From Paraburkholderia elongata (GTDB lineage: Bacteria; Pseudomonadota; Gammaproteobacteria; Burkholderiales; Burkholderiaceae), in contig NZ_WOEZ01000061.1 of NCBI RefSeq assembly GCF_013177735.1, positions 1 to 49,805 on the forward strand: DNA of 49,805 nt, given 5' to 3'. A program made the position numbers and the translations under genes. The notes below the pieces were generated by a model. That model was not told where the DNA came from. It worked only from the letters and a program-made list of their open reading frames with translations, and did not search any database. Each line of letters opens with the position of its first letter. The first letter of the stretch is position 1. Positions 34,511 to 42,912 of the stretch are shown here, piece after piece.

Positions 34511-36463
34511 ATGAAATCGCAACTCCTCCTACTCTCAACACTTTCTTTGGCACTAGCAGGTTGCGGCGGCGGCGGTGGTAGTAGCGCCGGCAGCAACGCG
34601 ACAACCCAGGCTAACGGCACCGCCAGCCCATCCAGTTCACCCACCTCGACTGCGGCGGGAAACAGCAGCACCGGCGGCACCGCCACGGTGAACGGCGCGG
34701 GCAACGCCATCGCGACACTAAGCTGTGCATCGCCGGCCGTCTCGGCAGGCTCTGGCAGCGCCACCATTTCCGCCGACACGCCCAGCGCCGACGGCACACG
34801 CATCTTCGCCTCCGGCAGCGCTTTCCAGCTCGCCTTCACCACCAACGTGCCGAACGCCGACACGTTGAACTGGGCCGTCACGGACACCCTCGGCCGGGTA
34901 GCGGCGAGCGGCAGTACCGCCGTGCCGAGCGGTTCGAAGACCATCACACTCAACTGCACCTCGACGCTCGCCGGTTATTTCGCGGCGTCCGGCACGCTCG
35001 CGCAGAACGGCGGACAGTTGCCGCAAGCCGGCACGCGTCCGGTCGGCATCGCGACTTTCGGTGTGCTGCCGAACCTGTCCGGTGTCGTGCCTGCCGTCAC
35101 CTATGCACATCAGGAACAGCATCGCTTCGGCATGCAGGGCGCGAACGACAACGGCCCTCTGCTCGCCGACCTCGGCATTTCGTCGACGATCGACGACCGC
35201 CAGCTCTCGACGATGGAACCGAGCGGACCGAACACGTTCAGCCCTTCGGCCAACAATCTCGATCCGTTCTACAAGACCGGCAACGTGATGCGGCTGATCC
35301 GTCTCGACGGCATCCCCGCCTGGGCGAGCAGCACCGGTGCGTTCCAGGACGACACGAGCGTGCCGACCAACCTTTCGTACTACCAGAACTACATGAGCCG
35401 CGCCGGCACGGAATCGAACGCGATTCGTGCGGCGTATTTCCCGACCCAGTCGGCGAACTACTATCAGGTGACGTGGGAACCGAATCAGTTCTGGACCGAC
35501 ACCGACGCCAACTTCATCGCGCTGTATCAGTCGGTCTATCAAGGCGTCCACTCGACCGATCCGAGCGCGGTGGTGATGGGCCCGGCCGATGCGTTTCCGA
35601 GCCTGACCACGACGCGTCTGAAGCGCCTCGCGCCGCTCGGCTTCGGTCAATACATCGACGCCGTCGCCACGCACGGCTACTACGACGCGGGGACCTCGCC
35701 GTCGCATCCGCCGGAGCGCTACGATGCCGACCCGTCGACCGCCGAAGGTTCACTGCGCGGCCAGATGCGCGATCTGCGCGCGGAAATGGCCACCGATTAT
35801 CGTTCGGGCATGAAGCTGTTCTCGACGGAAGCCGGCATCAGCTATGACCTCGGCACCTCGTACGGTCCGAACTACCCGACCGCGAACGTGCTGTACGCGC
35901 AAGCGGCGGTCGCGGCGCGCATGCACATCATCACGCTGGGTGAAGGCGCGGATCAGACCTACGTGTTCTACGGTGCGGACTATCCGGGCGAAGTCGGCTA
36001 CGGCACGTTCTTCGATCTGAACGACGCGCAAGGCGCATTCGGCGCGACGAACATCAGCCCGAAGCCGGTCGCGATGGCGATCAGCGCGATGACGCATACG
36101 CTCGACGGCACCCACACGCTCGGACCCATCAACGGCACGCCGACCGGCGTCTACGCCTATGCGTTCCAGCAGGTGGGCAACGGCGCCGTGATCACCGCGC
36201 TGTGGGCGCATAACAACAGCGTGTGGAGCGCGAGCGCCGGCTTCAGCTCGACCTATAGCGTGCCATATAGCCTCACAGTGGATGCACCGGGCACGAGCGG
36301 CACCGTGAAGGTCGTCGACATGATGGGCAATGCGTCGAGCGCGAGCTACAGCAACGGTACACTCACGCTCAACCTGACCGAATCGCCGGTGTATGTGGTG
36401 TCGAACAACGCGTCGGTCGCCAAGGCCAACGCGACGGTTCCGGTGGGATACGCCGGTATCTAA
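34511..36463 (+). CDS. Lipid-anchored clan-A-like glycoside hydrolase, paralogue of the enzyme at 27232
   Basis: The predicted protein has 650 residues. ATG 34511 gives MKSQLLLLSTLSLALAGCGGGGGSS, a clear lipoprotein signal (lipobox LALAGC, Cys near residue 18) with a Gly/Ser/Thr-rich tether to about residue 70. A beta-sandwich-like domain follows (SADTPSADGTRIFASG ... TLNW), then the catalytic barrel. The likely acid/base is E323 in YYQVTWEPN and the likely nucleophile is E440 in FSTEAGIS, 117 residues apart. VDMMGNASS and SPVYVVS close the C-terminal beta domain. It lacks the N-terminal Cys module of its paralogue. A lipoprotein facing the periplasm or surface would suit trimming EPS during export. 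It ends at a strong bidirectional terminator. Confidence 0.85.
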   Translation: MKSQLLLLSTLSLALAGCGGGGGSSAGSNATTQANGTASPSSSPTSTAAGNSSTGGTATVNGAGNAIATLSCASPAVSAGSGSATISADTPSADGTRIFASGSAFQLAFTTNVPNADTLNWAVTDTLGRVAASGSTAVPSGSKTITLNCTSTLAGYFAASGTLAQNGGQLPQAGTRPVGIATFGVLPNLSGVVPAVTYAHQEQHRFGMQGANDNGPLLADLGISSTIDDRQLSTMEPSGPNTFSPSANNLDPFYKTGNVMRLIRLDGIPAWASSTGAFQDDTSVPTNLSYYQNYMSRAGTESNAIRAAYFPTQSANYYQVTWEPNQFWTDTDANFIALYQSVYQGVHSTDPSAVVMGPADAFPSLTTTRLKRLAPLGFGQYIDAVATHGYYDAGTSPSHPPERYDADPSTAEGSLRGQMRDLRAEMATDYRSGMKLFSTEAGISYDLGTSYGPNYPTANVLYAQAAVAARMHIITLGEGADQTYVFYGADYPGEVGYGTFFDLNDAQGAFGATNISPKPVAMAISAMTHTLDGTHTLGPINGTPTGVYAYAFQQVGNGAVITALWAHNNSVWSASAGFSSTYSVPYSLTVDAPGTSGTVKVVDMMGNASSASYSNGTLTLNLTESPVYVVSNNASVAKANATVPVGYAGI

Positions 36464-36493
36464 GCAGCGACCGCCACGTCATGCGGTAGGTGT

Positions 36494-36535
36494 AAAAACG
36501 TCAGCCGGCTTCAGGGCCGGCTGACGTTATTTTTT
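36494..36535. terminator. Strong bidirectional Rho-independent terminator
   Basis: A perfect 13-bp stem AACGTCAGCCGGC / GCCGGCTGACGTT (36497-36509 and 36516-36528) encloses the loop TTCAGG. It is followed by six Ts on the plus strand and preceded by an A-run that gives TTTTT on the minus strand. It lies between the convergent hydrolase (plus) and permease (minus) genes and marks the right boundary of the EPS locus. Confidence 0.95.
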
Positions 36536-36587
36536 CAGACATGAATGGCGGCAACGGGCCGCACATTCGCAGAGCTTCAGCTTTCCC

Positions 36588-38126
36588 TCAGCTTTCCCCC
36601 AACTGCCCCTCCATCCCGCTTAGCTCCTGTTCGCGCTCCTTCGACACCTTGCCGATCGGCGGCCCCGCGAAGCTCTTACGCACGCCCGCGCCGTACCAGA
36701 TCGCCAGCAACACCGCGAGCAATCCGACGATCACGTACACCACTTTCTGATTCGGCGGCTGCATGCCGACATAGGCGAGCACGAGTGCGCCGAACACCGC
36801 CGCCACCGCGAACGGCTTCGACAGCATGCCTAGCTGGAACGGGCCCTTTTCTTTCCAGGTACGACCTTCGGCAAAAATACCGGCCGCAATCGGCATGCCG
36901 TACGAAATGAACAGGAATACCGCGCTACCCGCGCTCAGCACCGTGAAGGCATCGCCGTACAACGTCACCACGATCGCCAGCACCGCCGAGGTCCAGATCG
37001 CGGCGCCCGGCGTGCGGTGTGCCGCATTCACTTTGCGCAGCCACTTCGAGCCAGGCAAGCCGCCGTCGCGGGCAAACGCGAACATCATGCGCGAGGTCGA
37101 CGTGACAGCGGCGAGACCGCATACGTAATTGATGAAGAACATCAGCAATTCGATTACGATGCGCAGCGGTCCCGGAATCGGCGCGAGAATCGCTTCGAAG
37201 AACCCGGTGCCCTGCTTCACCCCCGCGCTGATATCCGGCATCACCAGCACGAATGCGCACACCATCACGTAGCCGAACGTGGTCGACCAGAACACGGAGC
37301 CGACAATGCCGCGCGGCACATTGCGCGCCGCCTGATGCGTTTCCTCCGAGGTGTGCGCAGACGCGTCGAAACCCGTGATCGTATAGGCGGTCAGCAGCAG
37401 GCCGGACAGAAACGCCATGGCGATGGTCTGCTTGGGCCACGCGCCGCCATCGACACCCGTGAAGTTGGTGAAGGTATAAAGCCGCGACAGATCGATCTTG
37501 ACCGGCGAATACACCAGCAGCGAAACCACCAGCATGACCGTTACCACAAAGATCAGATAGCCCGACAGGTCCGTGATCTTGCTGGTGATGCGAATGCCGC
37601 GATGATTCAGAAACGCTTGCGAAGCGGTGATCACCGTCAGAAAGAGCGTCTGCTGCCACCAGCCGAGCGAATCGGGACTCACGCCGAACATCGGTGCAAT
37701 CAGCGTGCGAAAGAACGGATCATAGGTACCGTAATTGATCGCGGCGACCACGAACACGAGACCGAGCAGATTCAGCCACGCGGTGAGCCAGCCCCACATT
37801 TTGCCGCCGAGAATTGAACTCCAGTGATAGAGGCCGCCGGCCGTCGGATACGACGACGCGATCTGCGCCATCGCCGCCGCGACGACCAACGCGAACAGCG
37901 AGCCAAGCGGCCAGCCAAGTCCGATCGATGCCCCGCCCGCCGCCGACAAGCCCATCTGGAACGACGTGATGCCGCCCGACAGAATGCAGATCAGCGAGAA
38001 CGACACCGCGAAGTTCGAGAACGCCCCCATGCGTCGGGACAGTTCCTGCGCGTAGCCCATCTTGTGCAACAGCTTGACGTCGTTGTCGGCGGAGTCCGCC
38101 GACGGCACGGCCGTGTTGATGTCCAT
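36588..38126 (-). CDS. Amino acid permease (APC superfamily)
   Basis: This 512-residue inner-membrane transporter has about twelve TM helices. Its conserved APC start is LSRRMGAFSNFAVSFSLICILSGGITSF, then YPTAGGLYHW, a central AYTITGFDASAHTSEETHQAARNVPRGI and SRMMFAFARDGGLPGSKWL. These features are typical of the eukaryotic-like amino-acid/choline/GABA permease subgroup. AAGGAT lies upstream of ATG 38124-38126. It follows the SDR gene by 76 bp on the same strand, so the two form an operon. The substrate is likely an amino acid or amine, but which one cannot be read from the sequence. Confidence 0.92.
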   Translation of the reverse strand: MDINTAVPSADSADNDVKLLHKMGYAQELSRRMGAFSNFAVSFSLICILSGGITSFQMGLSAAGGASIGLGWPLGSLFALVVAAAMAQIASSYPTAGGLYHWSSILGGKMWGWLTAWLNLLGLVFVVAAINYGTYDPFFRTLIAPMFGVSPDSLGWWQQTLFLTVITASQAFLNHRGIRITSKITDLSGYLIFVVTVMLVVSLLVYSPVKIDLSRLYTFTNFTGVDGGAWPKQTIAMAFLSGLLLTAYTITGFDASAHTSEETHQAARNVPRGIVGSVFWSTTFGYVMVCAFVLVMPDISAGVKQGTGFFEAILAPIPGPLRIVIELLMFFINYVCGLAAVTSTSRMMFAFARDGGLPGSKWLRKVNAAHRTPGAAIWTSAVLAIVVTLYGDAFTVLSAGSAVFLFISYGMPIAAGIFAEGRTWKEKGPFQLGMLSKPFAVAAVFGALVLAYVGMQPPNQKVVYVIVGLLAVLLAIWYGAGVRKSFAGPPIGKVSKEREQELSGMEGQLGES

Positions 38127-38202
38127 GACGCGATCCTTTGAACAGGGTTATGACGAAGCGGCTAAGCGATGCTGAGGCGTGACCGCGCGACGAAGGACCG
38201 GC

Positions 38203-38979
38203 TCACGCAGCCGTGAAGCAGTTATCCACGTACAGGTGTGCGCCGTTGACGAAACTGGCGTCGTCGCTGGCGAGAAAGAGCGCGGCGCGCGCGACTTCTT
38301 CCGGAGCGCACAGACGGCCCTGCTGCACCGACAGCGCCGCCTCGCTCGCATCGAAGCCATATTTGGCGAGCGCGCTGATTTCTCGGCGTCCGTGCGGCGT
38401 ATCGATGAAGCCGGGGCACACGGCATTGCAGCGAATGCCGCGATCGCGATACTCGACGGCAATCGAACGCGCGAACATGGCGCACGCGCCTTTGGTCGTG
38501 CAGTACAGCACCTCGAGCGGCGTGGCCGCCACCGACGAAATCGACGCCGTGCAGACGATCGAACCACCGCCCGCGGCGAGCATGTGCGGCAGCACCGCGC
38601 GCGTCATCATGAACATGCTTTTCACGTTGACGTTCATGAGCCAGTCGTAGTCTTCGTCGGTGGTATCGATGAACGGCTTTACGACGATGCTGCCGGCGTG
38701 ATTGAACAGCACGTCGATGCGCCCGAAGCGCGCCATGATGTTCGCCACGGAGGCGTCCACGGCTTCGCGCTTCGACACATCGGTGGCAAACAGTTCGGCT
38801 GTGCCGCCTGCCGCGCGAATTCGGGTCACGACTTCCTCGCCCGCATCGGTATTGATATCGACCACCGCAACCTGCGCGCCTTCCTGCGCGAACAGCAGCG
38901 ACGCCGCGCCGCCCGCACCGGTTGCGCCGCCTGACACGATTGCGATCTTGCCTTCCAGCCTGCCTGCCGATCTGCTCAT
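38203..38979 (-). CDS. Short-chain dehydrogenase/reductase
   Basis: This 258-residue SDR has the cofactor motif VSGGATGAGGAASLLFAQEG (a GGATGAGG variant of TGxxxGxG) and AVVDINTDAG, where the Asp suggests NAD rather than NADP. Other landmarks are LFNHAGSIVVKPF, TASISSV with the catalytic Ser, the YCTTK pair (YxxxK) and CPGFIDTPHGRR. ATG 38977-38979 has GGGAGT upstream. The frame start at 39009 is not used. It is the first gene of an operon with the amino acid permease. The divergent EutR-like regulator lies 326 bp upstream. The physiological substrate is unknown, but an alcohol or hydroxy acid derived from the transported compound is a fair guess. Confidence 0.92.
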   Translation of the reverse strand: MSRSAGRLEGKIAIVSGGATGAGGAASLLFAQEGAQVAVVDINTDAGEEVVTRIRAAGGTAELFATDVSKREAVDASVANIMARFGRIDVLFNHAGSIVVKPFIDTTDEDYDWLMNVNVKSMFMMTRAVLPHMLAAGGGSIVCTASISSVAATPLEVLYCTTKGACAMFARSIAVEYRDRGIRCNAVCPGFIDTPHGRREISALAKYGFDASEAALSVQQGRLCAPEEVARAALFLASDDASFVNGAHLYVDNCFTAA

Positions 38980-39305
38980 GCGTGACTCCCGTTCCAATGT
39001 CTGGTGCATCAGCGTTGCATTACGTTATGCACAAAGTAGGTGCAGCAAAAAGCGGCGACTATCCAAAATTGGCAAAAAAGTAAAAATCCCGTAAAAATTC
39101 GGCTTACTGACAAATGCATTACATCTAGACGTGAACGCTTGCCGTATCTGGCAGCCGCCGGGTTCGTGATCTGTGCGGACACGGGGCGGGAAGCCGCGGG
39201 TGTGCGCCCTGGACGGGTTGCTCCAATACTGCGACGCATGTTTTTTTTCGCATACACTGACCGACACGAGGCTTTCGGGGAGCGCCAACAGAATCGGGAG
39301 AAGCT

Positions 39306-40289
39306 ATGCAGCCGGTCAATCAGACAAGCAGCGCCGTCGAGATTCGCTGTTGCCGGAACATCGACGAGCAGGCGATGTTGCTCGATGCGTGGAACCAGAG
39401 CTATTGCCAGATTTCGCGCGGCGCCTTCGACGGCTCGGTGAGTTCGTTCGCCGCGGGCGGTGTGCGGGTGTTGGTGGAGCGCCTGAACCGCGCGGTCTAT
39501 CAACGCGGCCAGGTAGCGCGATCCAAGCTGGCCGTGGGCGTTCCGTTCCAACTCGAAGGGCATGCATTGCTGTGCGGCCAGACGAGTCATCGTGATGGCC
39601 TGCATGTGTTTTCCGGCGATGGCGGGTTCGAGTTTTTATCGCCCGACAAGCACGTCGTGGTGAATCTGGAGGTTGAGCCTGGCGCGATTGGCGATGAGGT
39701 GGCGCGCTCGCAGCTCGATGAAATTGCGCTGCTGCTGGGCGCGAGGCCTGGCATATTGAATGTCGATCCGGCGAGGTTGCAGGGCTTTCGCGAGGTGCTA
39801 AAGCAAATGCTCGACGCCGTGGCTGCGACGCCGACTTTGCTCGATCATGCCGGCGTGGCGGAAGCGTTCGAGAAGTCGGTGATATTTGGTCTTGCCGAGG
39901 CATTGCAGGGGATGCGGGGGGCCGATCCGCACGGGAATGTCGAGGCGCGCACCGCGCGGAATTGGCAGCTCGTGCGGGGGGTTCGCGAGTTGGTGGAAGA
40001 ATCGCCCGATTGCCCGCTGTCTGTGGCCGAGCTATGTGCACGGTTTCGCGCGAGCCGGCGCACGTTGCAATATGCCTTTGAGGATACGCTTGGGGTGAAT
40101 CCTTCAGCGTATATGCGAGCTGTTCGGCTTGATCACGTGCGGCGCGAATTGCGCGGTTCCGGGTCTGTTACCGAGGTCGCTACGCGGTGGGGGTTTTGGC
40201 ATTTTGGGAATTTCTCCAACGAGTATCGGGGGCAGTTTGGGGAGTTGCCGTCGGAGACCTGGCGGCGCAGTAAGAGTCATAGGGGTTGA
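39306..40289 (+). CDS. AraC-family transcriptional regulator (EutR-like)
   Basis: This 327-residue protein has an N-terminal sensor domain (CCRNIDEQAMLLDAWNQSYCQI through GHALLCGQTSHRDGLHVFSG), like EutR-type regulators of amine catabolism. Its C-terminal AraC HTH pair has LSVAELCARFRASRRTLQYAFEDTLGVNPSAYMRAVRL and VTEVATRWGFWHFGNFSNEYRGQFGELPSETWRR. GGGAG lies upstream of ATG 39306. It is divergent from the SDR-permease operon and probably controls it, through the AT-richer ~325-bp intergenic stretch that contains runs such as GGCAAAAAAGTAAAAA. The EutR resemblance and the amino-acid permease together suggest an amine or amino-alcohol inducer, as inference. Confidence 0.88.
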   Translation: MQPVNQTSSAVEIRCCRNIDEQAMLLDAWNQSYCQISRGAFDGSVSSFAAGGVRVLVERLNRAVYQRGQVARSKLAVGVPFQLEGHALLCGQTSHRDGLHVFSGDGGFEFLSPDKHVVVNLEVEPGAIGDEVARSQLDEIALLLGARPGILNVDPARLQGFREVLKQMLDAVAATPTLLDHAGVAEAFEKSVIFGLAEALQGMRGADPHGNVEARTARNWQLVRGVRELVEESPDCPLSVAELCARFRASRRTLQYAFEDTLGVNPSAYMRAVRLDHVRRELRGSGSVTEVATRWGFWHFGNFSNEYRGQFGELPSETWRRSKSHRG

Positions 40290-40457
40290 GGGTGGTTTTG
40301 TGCCTGCGGCGCTTGTTTTCTGTATGCCTGCGGCGGTGGCCTTTCCTTGATCCTTGATCTCGTTGCCTGCGGGCGCGTTTTGTCTGGTTGCCTGCGGCGT
40401 TGGCCTTTCCTTGATTTGATATTGGATTATTAGCGTCGCCCCTGTGCGGGGCAGGCA

Positions 40458-40489
40458 CTTACTTTCTTTGCCGCCGCAAAGAAAGTAAG
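40458..40489. repeat. Perfect 14-bp stem-loop inside the left arm of the large palindrome
   Basis: CTTACTTTCTTTGC and GCAAAGAAAGTAAG pair perfectly around CGCC. The right arm carries the mirror element near 40901-40934 with one side slightly degenerate (GCAAAGAGAAGTAAG). Confidence 0.9.
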
Positions 40490-40679
40490 CAAAGAAAGCG
40501 GCTTCACACCGCTAATTCTTAAGCGGGTCCCCTGGCTTGGAGGAGGTAGTGGTGCATCTGGAATCCGTGCCCTCGCGCATTCGACGCGAGTGACAAGGCA
40601 GTCATACTTCCGGCGGCGCTACGCGCGCCGAAGAGCACTTCGTAAAACCGACCACTACGTTTTCGCACTCGCGCTCCAT

Positions 40680-40705
40680 TCGGCACTTCGCCAAGGCGAA
40701 GCCGA
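40680..40705. repeat. Central hairpin at the dyad of the large palindrome
   Basis: CTTCGCC-AA-GGCGAAG is a perfect 7-bp stem, extended by TCGG/CCGA across a CA bulge. Its midpoint (about 40693) coincides with the midpoint of the whole 40301-41088 element. Confidence 0.8.
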
Positions 40706-41183
40706 TGGCTCCCACCACGCCCCAACGAAACCGCCGGTTTCCCATGCAGTCCCATCCGCGACGCACGCAGTGCGGAGTGGGAGCTGATGAGCCCTTTGTC
40801 ACTCGCGCCGAATGTGCGAGGACACGGATTCCAGATGCACCACTACCTCCTCCAAGCCAGGGGACCCGCTTAAGAGTTGGCAGTTGGAGCCGCTTTCTTT
40901 GCTTACTTTCTTTGCGGCGGCAAAGAGAAGTAAGTGCCCGCCCCGCACAGGGGCGACGCTAATAAACCAATAAGAACTCAAGGAAAGGCCAACGCCGTAG
41001 GCAGACAGACAAACAAGCGCCGAGCAGGCAAACAGACCAAGCAAACCCCAACGCCGTAGGCAAACAAACAAAACGCGCCGCGAAGGCAAAAAAAACCAAA
41101 ACCCCTCCCATAAACCAAAAAATCAGCGCACACTACCCTCCTGCTCCCTCGCGGAGCGATAAAAGCCTATTGGGGAGCCCATC

Positions 41184-41324
41184 ATGGCAAAAGGTCAAAT
41201 GCGCAGTAACCGCGAAGTAAAGAAACCGAAGCAGGCCAAGAAACCTACACCGGCCACGACACCTTCAGGCGCGCCGCCGATCCGCGTGGCACCAACCGTA
41301 TCGGCAACGCAAAAGAAACATTAA
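41184..41324 (+). CDS. Small basic protein of 46 residues (MAKGQMRSNRE type)
   Basis: ATG 41184 opens 46 codons encoding MAKGQMRSNREVKKPKQAKK, then a Thr/Pro/Ala-rich tail ending ATQKKH. GGGGAG lies upstream at good spacing. Very small, Lys-rich proteins that begin MxKGxMRSNxExKKPK are widespread in proteobacteria and usually annotated as hypothetical. This recognition is from memory. It has no Cys, no hydrophobic segment and is probably disordered, so a nucleic-acid or ribosome partner is possible but unproven. A GC-rich hairpin follows the stop. Confidence 0.8.
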   Translation: MAKGQMRSNREVKKPKQAKKPTPATTPSGAPPIRVAPTVSATQKKH

Positions 41325-41335
41325 GAAAGCACTAA

Positions 41336-41355
41336 GCCCGCCCCGCCAGGCGGGC
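41336..41355. terminator. Hairpin between convergent genes
   Basis: GCCCGCC-CCGCCA-GGCGGGC forms a perfect 7-bp GC stem 11 bp after the small-protein stop and 20 bp before the end of the convergent MFS gene. T-runs are weak on both sides (TTAGTGCTTTCTT on the minus strand), so termination is likely but not certain. Confidence 0.6.
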
Positions 41356-41374
41356 ATCAACCATCCCCCAGGCA

Positions 41375-42859
41375 CTACCTCGAAATATCCTCCAACGCGA
41401 CATCCCGCGTCTTCGGCCCAAGTGTTCCGATGGCCGCCATCACCACCACCATCGCGCCCGAAATAAACACGAACACCCCACTCACGCCAAAGCGGCTCAA
41501 ACACCCCGCAATCACAAACGCGGAAAACATCGCCGAAATCCGGCTCCACGAATAAACAAATCCCACTGCCCTCGCCCGAATACTGGTCGGAAAAAGCTCC
41601 GCCTGATAGGCGTGATAGCTGTACGAAATAATATTGCCCGCCAGCACAAGACACACCCCAAGACTCACAAGCAACACCGTCTCCCGCGCCTGGCTGAACA
41701 GCAGCCCGCACACCACGTTCACCGCCGCCATGCAGATGATCACCGTCTTACGCTCGAAGCGGTCGGCAATCAGCATCCCCAACAACGGTCCAAGCGGCGC
41801 CGCAATCGCAATGATGCTCGCGTACATCAAACTCGTCGTGACCGTAATGCCCTGCTTGATCAGCAACGTCGGAATCCAGTTCGCGAAGCCGTAATAACCC
41901 ATCGTCTGGAACACGTGGAAAATGATCAGCATCAGCGTGCGCTTGCGATACGGCGCCACCAGCAGATCGCGAAACGCCGCACGCGCACGCACCGGTTCAG
42001 GCAACGCCGGCTCCGGCAAGGGCCGTCCATATTCTCGTTCGACGCGCGCTTCGAGTCGCTTCATCACCGCGTCGGCTTCCTCGATGCGGCCTTTCTGTGC
42101 GAGCCAGCGTGGACTCTCCGGCAAACGCAGACGAATCCACCACACCACGATTGCGCCCATCACGCCGGTCAGCACGACCAGACGCCAGCCGTCGAGACCG
42201 AAGTAACGATGCGGCACCAGCAAATACGATAGAAACGCGACGATCGGCACCGCGCAGAAACCGACCGCCTGCGAAAAGGCCGACGCGCGGCCGCGCACAT
42301 GCTTCGGCACGAGCTCGGAGATGTAGGTGCCGATCGTCACGATCTCCACACCAATGCCGATCCCCGCGATGAAACGCCAGAGGTTGAGCCCAAGCGCCGT
42401 GTCCTGAAACGCCATGATGATGTTGGCCGCGGTGTACCACAGCAACGACCATGTGAAGATCGCACGCCGCCCGAAACGGTCGGCGAGGAAACCGCATGCC
42501 GCCGTGCCGATAAACAGGCTCGCGAATAACGCCGCAATGAAACTCGCCACGCCGTTGATGCCGAACAAACCGTGCGTCGTCGCGGTGAGGATGCCGCTGC
42601 GCACGAGGCCCGGCGCGATGTAGCCGGAGAACATCAGGTCGTACAGTTCGAAGAAGAGGCCGAGGCTCAGCAGCATCACCAGTTGCCAGATCGAGCGCGT
42701 GGCGGGCAAACGGTCGAGCCGCGCGGATATACGCGCACCGTCCAGCGCGATTTCTTCAGCGCGGCCACCCGCCGATGCGCCGGCGCCTGAGGGCAAACCA
42801 CCCAGAGCGCCGGCATCGCCGACCGCTGTCGCATACACCGCATGATTCGACGATTTCAT
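41375..42859 (-). CDS. MFS transporter (metabolite:H+ symporter type)
   Basis: This 494-residue protein has twelve TM helices and an N-terminal cytoplasmic extension of about 60 residues. MFS landmarks are LFFELYDLMFSGYIAPGL in TM1, FLADRFGRRAIF in the TM2-3 loop, RFIAGIGIGVEIVTIGTYISELVP and RGRASAFSQAVG, then LPESPRWLAQKGRIEEAD after TM6. These are typical of the aromatic-acid/sugar/sialate symporter branch. ATG 42857-42859 has GGAGA upstream. The frame start at 42916 overlaps the previous gene end and is less likely. It is the last gene of the operon with the HMG-CoA-lyase-like and CoA-transferase genes, so it probably imports their carboxylic acid substrate. Confidence 0.9.
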   Translation of the reverse strand: MKSSNHAVYATAVGDAGALGGLPSGAGASAGGRAEEIALDGARISARLDRLPATRSIWQLVMLLSLGLFFELYDLMFSGYIAPGLVRSGILTATTHGLFGINGVASFIAALFASLFIGTAACGFLADRFGRRAIFTWSLLWYTAANIIMAFQDTALGLNLWRFIAGIGIGVEIVTIGTYISELVPKHVRGRASAFSQAVGFCAVPIVAFLSYLLVPHRYFGLDGWRLVVLTGVMGAIVVWWIRLRLPESPRWLAQKGRIEEADAVMKRLEARVEREYGRPLPEPALPEPVRARAAFRDLLVAPYRKRTLMLIIFHVFQTMGYYGFANWIPTLLIKQGITVTTSLMYASIIAIAAPLGPLLGMLIADRFERKTVIICMAAVNVVCGLLFSQARETVLLVSLGVCLVLAGNIISYSYHAYQAELFPTSIRARAVGFVYSWSRISAMFSAFVIAGCLSRFGVSGVFVFISGAMVVVMAAIGTLGPKTRDVALEDISR

Positions 42860-42912
42860 CGTCTGTCTCCATGAATTCCGGTCTGACGCCGGATGAGATT
42901 GATTGACTATGT

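Larger units (their letters stand above)
40301..41088. repeat. ~790-bp imperfect palindrome with A-B-A-B terminal repeats
   Basis: The left arm (about 40301-40605) and right arm (about 40787-41088) are inverted copies over roughly 300 bp. Matching blocks include GTCGCCCCTGTGCGGGGC, the TTTCTTTGCCGCCGCAAAG hairpin, AAGCGGGTCCCCTGGCTTGG, GTAGTGGTGCATCTGGAATC and CGCGAGTGACAA. Each arm ends in four TGCCT-started units of alternating type (left starts 40301, 40325, 40364, 40389; right ends 41088, 41062, 41030, 41003). A hairpin (TCGG-CA-CTTCGCC-AA-GGCGAAG-CCGA, 40680-40705) sits almost exactly at the centre. No transposase and no clear target duplication were seen. From memory, these blocks resemble dispersed intergenic repeats of Burkholderia-type genomes. 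Confidence 0.92.

Noticed and set aside
40301..40410. CRISPR-like array of TGCCTGCGGCG units
   Set aside because: Units are few, unequal in spacing and without unique spacers of constant length, and no cas genes are present.
40519..41089. Open frames of 65-96 codons inside the large palindrome
   Set aside because: The arms are inverted copies, so the same peptide-like frames arise twice by symmetry. They lack consistent starts, and some would cross the hairpins. I treat them as artefacts of the repeat.
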